64,000 nt of DNA from NCBI GenBank assembly GCA_017999985.1, contig JAGNKU010000007.1:1-64000 (forward strand), given 5' to 3'. Positions 60,810 to 64,000 of the stretch are shown one piece after another. Origin of the DNA: Phycisphaerae bacterium. GTDB lineage: Bacteria > Planctomycetota > Phycisphaerae > UBA1845 > Fen-1342. Within the stretch, counting starts at the first letter, position 1. Each line of letters begins with the position of its first letter. The notes beneath the pieces were generated by a model that was not told the DNA's origin, ran no database searches, and was given only the letters and a program-made list of their open reading frames with translations. The position numbers and the translations under genes were made by a program.

Positions 60810-61997
60810 TCACGGTTGTTCGGTCAAGTCGCCCGCCGGCTGCGTGGTTAACGGCGCGCCCACGCTCTGCAGGTATTGCCGGGCACGCTCGTTATTGGGG
60901 TCAAGCTGCAGGATCTTCTGATAGACGCTGATCGTCTCTTGTGACAGGGTCGGGTCCGCGGTGACGGCCGGGCCGACCAGGCGTATGAGCAGGTCCTGCA
61001 ACTGCGCGTAGGACGCGGCCAACTGCTCGAGATACTTCACGTTCCTCGCATCATACTTGTCGCTGACCGCGGTCTCGGTCATCAGGATTGCATCCAGCTC
61101 GGACCCGATCAGGTTCACGAGCGCCTGCTGGCGGTAAACGTCCGCAATGCGCATCAGCACGGCGGCGGCGTCGGGGCCTTTGCCTGGCAGCAGCTCGCCG
61201 GTCGGTTCTCCCCGCAGGTTGCGCCCGTAGAACGAATTATGCAGCGCCTGCAAGACGCCGACGTTCGGCGGCGTGGAAAGCAGGATCTGGTAGGAACCCG
61301 CCAGCCGCTGCAGCACCTTGCGGTCAAATGGGCTCCGCGCCAGCGCTGCCGCCGACATCTGCACGTATTTTTCCGCGTCGGCCAGCGCGGCTTCCATCTG
61401 CTGCGGGTCGCGCTGGAGCGCCGTCTGGCGAATCTGCACGAGCGTGAGTTGCGCGTCGAGGTCCGCGGTGTCTGCCTGCACGGCCTCGAGCGCCTTATTG
61501 ATGCCCTGCTGCGTCTGGCCCATCTGTGCGTACGCCGTGGCCAGCAGGCGCTTCACTTCGGCGCGCCCCTCGGGTGGGGCGACGCTTTCCGCGCGTTCGA
61601 GGAAGATCGTGGCTTGCCGGGGCGTGCGGTTCGCGACCCAGATCTTGCCCGTGCCCAGGTTGGCGCGGTAGTTGCTCGGCTCGCGATCCAGCACGTTCTT
61701 GAAGTACGTGCGGGCCAGGTCGTAGTCGTTGCTCTCCATCAGGATCTCGGCCGCCAGCAGGTTCCCCTCGATGTGACCCGGCGCGTCCACCAGCGTGCGC
61801 TTGAGCAAATCCAGAGCCGCGGCGAACTGGTTGGCGTTCTTGAGCTGTCTGGCGCGAGCCACCGCCTCATCGGGGTCCATCCTCGTTGGCTGGGCCGCGG
61901 CGGGCTGTGACGCGGGTGGCGGAGGCGACTCCTGGGCGTAAGCGAGCGGGGTGGCAAGACCCACGATGGAACAAAGCAGCGCGATTCTCAGGACCAT
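60810..61997 (-). CDS. Secreted TPR-repeat protein
   Basis: A 395-residue protein with a signal peptide (MVLRIALLCSIVGLATPLAYA) and tandem TPR motifs through about residue 200 (QFAAALDLLKRTLVDAPGHI, DYDLARTYFKNVLDREPSNY, and others). A longer helical region follows, with one more TPR at the C-terminus (SVYQKILQLDPNNERARQYL). ATG 61997 has GAGGAG 7 bases upstream; the in-frame extension to 62105 looks non-coding. It probably acts as a periplasmic scaffold. The specific function is unknown. Confidence 0.82.
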   Translation of the reverse strand: MVLRIALLCSIVGLATPLAYAQESPPPPASQPAAAQPTRMDPDEAVARARQLKNANQFAAALDLLKRTLVDAPGHIEGNLLAAEILMESNDYDLARTYFKNVLDREPSNYRANLGTGKIWVANRTPRQATIFLERAESVAPPEGRAEVKRLLATAYAQMGQTQQGINKALEAVQADTADLDAQLTLVQIRQTALQRDPQQMEAALADAEKYVQMSAAALARSPFDRKVLQRLAGSYQILLSTPPNVGVLQALHNSFYGRNLRGEPTGELLPGKGPDAAAVLMRIADVYRQQALVNLIGSELDAILMTETAVSDKYDARNVKYLEQLAASYAQLQDLLIRLVGPAVTADPTLSQETISVYQKILQLDPNNERARQYLQSVGAPLTTQPAGDLTEQP

Positions 61998-62094
61998 CCG
62001 GCAACTCCTCTGCGAGCCAGAAACATCGCGACGCCGGCCGTCCGACCGGGCACGGGAACGTTCCCTGGCGATGATAGCGTACACGCCCAGATCA

Positions 62095-63384
62095 TTATCG
62101 GCCACTCACCACCCCGCCATGAACCGCCGCCGGGGGTACGAGTTTCAACCGGAGCAGGTTCAGCGCCGTGCGCGCGGCGCGCAAACGGATCGCCTCGCGC
62201 GATGCATCGTGGCCGAAGCGGAACTCGTGCATCTCGGTCCCCGCCGGGCTGGCTAGCCCGATGTATACCAGACCGACCGGCTTGGCAGCCGTGCCGCCGT
62301 CCGGGCCGGCGATTCCCGTGGTCGACAGCGCGAAGTCGGTGCGGAAGGTGCGCCGCGCCCCTTCCGCCAGGGCCCGGGCGACCGGCTCGCTGACCGCCCC
62401 GTGCCGGTCCAGGTCGGTCCGGTCCACGCCCAGCAGGTCCGCCTTAACATCGTTCGCATAGGCAATCACCCCGCCCGCGTAGTACCGGCTGCTGCCAGGC
62501 ACGTCGGTGATGAGCGTGCCGATCAGGCCGCCGGTGCACGACTCCGCGGTGCACAGCGTCTGGCCGGCGTGGACCAGTAACTCGCCCACGACGCGCGCGA
62601 GCGTGTCATCCTCGCACCCGAAAACGACCACGCCCAGTCGCCGGCGGATCTCGGTTTCGGTCTCGTCGAGCAGCGTCGTGGCGGCGGGCAGCGACGGTGC
62701 GGTGGCGTTGATGCGGATGCCGATCTGGCCGAACTCGGCGGTCGTGCCCACCTCCGGGTTGCGGCCGCGCTGCATCAGGTCGCGGATCTGCTCGCCAACG
62801 TCGGACTCGCCCATGCCGAACGTATGCAGGCGGCGACTCAGGACGACTGTCTCGCCGGTTGCGCCGCGGAGCCGGGGCACGACTTCCGCGTCGAACATAA
62901 CGCGCATTTCAAACGGCACGCCGGGCAGCACGTAGCACGGGATGCCGCGCACGGTCGCGAGTATGCCCGGGGCGGTGCCGCAGGCGTTCGGCAGAATCGT
63001 GCTGTGGCGCGGGGCCAGTGCCTGCACGGCGTTATGCTCCGGCATCGTGCGGCCGCGCGCGGTGAAGAAGGCGCGGATGCGCTCGAGGCTGGGCGCGTGC
63101 AATTCCAACGGCGCGCCGGTCGCGCCCGCCAGCGCCGCTCGCGTCAGGTCGTCGTCGGTGGGTCCCAACCCGCCAGTGACGACGATGACATCACACGCAG
63201 CGGCGGCCTCGAGGATGGCCGCGCGCGTGGCGGCCTCGTCATCGGGGACGGTGATGTGCCGCTGGGTGCGGATGCCGACGGCCGCGAGGCGCGCCGCGAG
63301 CCAGGCGCCGTTGGTGGCCACGGTCTGCCCCAGCGTAAGTTCGGTCCCGGTGGAAATGATCCACGCGCTGCGCATCGCCGTCAT
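62095..63384 (-). CDS. cinA: CinA-family protein (nicotinamide-nucleotide amidase/ADP-ribose pyrophosphatase)
   Basis: A 429-residue two-domain protein. The N-terminal COG1058/MoCF-like domain has GTELTLGQTVATNGAWLA, VVTGGLGPTDDDLT and LPGVPFEM; the C-terminal PncC-type amidase has CTAESCTGGLIG, GGVIAYAND and TGIAGPDGGTAAKPVG. CinA proteins recycle NMN and hydrolyse ADP-ribose. ATG 63384 is chosen, ATG 63375 is possible; longer frames upstream are untypical. A promoter candidate lies at 63421-63449. Confidence 0.93.
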   Translation of the reverse strand: MTAMRSAWIISTGTELTLGQTVATNGAWLAARLAAVGIRTQRHITVPDDEAATRAAILEAAAACDVIVVTGGLGPTDDDLTRAALAGATGAPLELHAPSLERIRAFFTARGRTMPEHNAVQALAPRHSTILPNACGTAPGILATVRGIPCYVLPGVPFEMRVMFDAEVVPRLRGATGETVVLSRRLHTFGMGESDVGEQIRDLMQRGRNPEVGTTAEFGQIGIRINATAPSLPAATTLLDETETEIRRRLGVVVFGCEDDTLARVVGELLVHAGQTLCTAESCTGGLIGTLITDVPGSSRYYAGGVIAYANDVKADLLGVDRTDLDRHGAVSEPVARALAEGARRTFRTDFALSTTGIAGPDGGTAAKPVGLVYIGLASPAGTEMHEFRFGHDASREAIRLRAARTALNLLRLKLVPPAAVHGGVVSGR

Positions 63385-63420
63385 CCATAATTGCACGACT
63401 CGCGGGCTTGACGTAGGCTG

Positions 63421-63449
63421 ATTGTAGACGATCCGCCGCCGTGTGCGAA
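63421..63449 (-). promoter_or_regulatory. Promoter candidate for cinA
   Basis: On the minus strand TTCGCA (63449-63444) and TACAAT (63426-63421) are 17 bases apart, with four and five matches to the sigma-70 consensus. The leader to ATG 63384 would be about 30 bases. Confidence 0.45.
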
Positions 63450-63488
63450 TGGACGCCGCGCCGCCGCGGAGGGTCGCGGAGCGACTCG

Positions 63489-64000
63489 ATGGTCGCGTTG
63501 TCGCCATTCTCCGACGCTCGCTGCTATACGGCCCGGGAACTGCAGGATATCCGCGGCGTGCGGATGGCGGCGCGGTTCGCCTCGGCCGGTGAAGAGTATG
63601 ACAGCGCGCGCACCGCCGCGGTCGTGTTCGACCGAAGCGATCGCGGCCTGGTGATCCTCACGGGGGCCGACCGGCGGGCGTGGCTGCACAACCTCGTGAC
63701 CAACACGGTCAGCGCACTCAGCGAGCACGCCGGCGTCTACGCATTCGCGCTCAACGTCAAGGGTCGCATCCTGTTCGACCTGAACATCCTGTGCCTACCG
63801 AAGATGTTGTGGCTCGACGTGGATGCGCAGGCCGTGCCGGTGGCCGCCGCGCACTTCGACCGGCACCTGTTCAAGGAAGACGTGAAGATCGTGGACGGCG
63901 GCGGCCAATATGCCCGCCTGGGTTGCGGCGGCGCGCGGGCGGCCGAGCTGGCCGAGCGGTTGGACGTGTCGAATTTCAAGGCGCTGCCGGCGCTGGCAAC
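63489..64000 (+). CDS. YgfZ/GcvT-like folate-binding protein, partial
   Basis: The frame from ATG 63489 stays open to the right edge, giving about 170 residues of the N-terminal folate-binding domain. LVILTGADRRAWLHNLVTNTV and the following ALNVKGRILFDLNIL match the YgfZ/aminomethyltransferase fold. YgfZ supports assembly or repair of iron-sulfur enzymes; GcvT is part of glycine cleavage. The K-G-R segment and the lack of GcvT N-terminal motifs favour YgfZ, but the diagnostic C-terminal cysteine motif is outside the window. GGAG lies 7 bases before the ATG. Confidence 0.8.
   Translation, partial: MVALSPFSDARCYTARELQDIRGVRMAARFASAGEEYDSARTAAVVFDRSDRGLVILTGADRRAWLHNLVTNTVSALSEHAGVYAFALNVKGRILFDLNILCLPKMLWLDVDAQAVPVAAAHFDRHLFKEDVKIVDGGGQYARLGCGGARAAELAERLDVSNFKALPALA

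Noticed and set aside
1-64000. CRISPR array, insertion sequence, prophage or rRNA/tRNA genes
   Set aside because: No regularly spaced repeats, transposase, integrase or phage structural genes, and no rRNA or tRNA-like sequence were recognised by eye; a covariance-model search could still find a small RNA.

Overview
The window is high-GC DNA from a Gram-negative bacterium, most likely a member of Planctomycetota and probably of a Phycisphaerae-like lineage. The evidence is a mixture of typical planctomycete gene families: a prepilin-like protein with an N-terminal FTLIELLVV signal and a C-terminal VDGHVDF motif, a PEP-CTERM tail, a sigma factor of planctomycete type, a eukaryotic-like UDP-sugar pyrophosphorylase, a very large secretin, YdjY/ExbD-like and HEAT-type secreted proteins, and a division cluster without ftsZ. 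No rRNA, tRNA, CRISPR array, insertion sequence or phage gene was recognised, so the taxonomic call rests on proteins alone.

Layout. (1) 1-8167, minus strand: an ArsR-led operon of eleven tightly packed genes. It encodes a metalloid-type repressor, an ArsP/SO_0444-type permease, a cysteine-rich DGC protein, two small thioredoxin-fold proteins, an ArsF-like lipoprotein, an HlyD/FtsX/ATPase exporter, a CcdA/ArsG-like membrane protein and a Tat-exported flavin reductase cut by the window edge. (2) 8566-12774, minus: panB, a methyltransferase, a DUF3467 protein, an orphan MacB-like permease and a lipoyl ligase-like protein, joined partly by GTGA overlaps. (3) 13031-16454, plus: a YjfB-type small protein and a REC-GGEEF-HD-GYP regulator, followed by a decayed region with a PEP-CTERM remnant and a pseudogene carrying a stop and a frameshift. 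(4) 16494-29204, minus: pilT, a secreted protein, and a reduced dcw cluster read as mraZ, rsmH, a LysM protein, ftsL, ftsI, murE, murF, mraY, ftsW.

(5) 29370-41774: housekeeping and envelope genes. These are a PIN-TRAM protein, a TPR/HExxH putative peptidase, an AlkA-type glycosylase, a five-repeat S1 protein, a prepilin-like protein with a strong terminator, a UDP-sugar pyrophosphorylase, an ECF sigma factor, a STAS protein and a CoA-binding protein. (6) 41885-45627: a chemoreceptor with a CZB-like sensing region, then a sigma-70 factor with an AT-rich leader holding a perfect dyad. (7) 45628-52474, plus: a HEAT lipoprotein that may be leaderless, then STAS, MlaE permease, an RNase HII-like protein and a 1366-residue macroglobulin-like secreted protein. 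(8) 52483-64000: a copper P-type ATPase, a 1003-residue secretin, a YdjY/ExbD-like protein, a response regulator, a lipoprotein, a TPR protein, cinA, and the start of a YgfZ/GcvT-type folate-binding protein.

The most unusual part is the ArsR-led operon. It combines components resembling the ArsE/ArsF/ArsG organoarsenical proteins with a DevBCA-type tripartite exporter and several extracytoplasmic CxxC proteins, which suggests coupled redox conversion and export of a thiol-reactive metalloid or organometalloid. Start codons were chosen by Shine-Dalgarno sequences and overlaps, so several genes are shorter than their maximal open frames.
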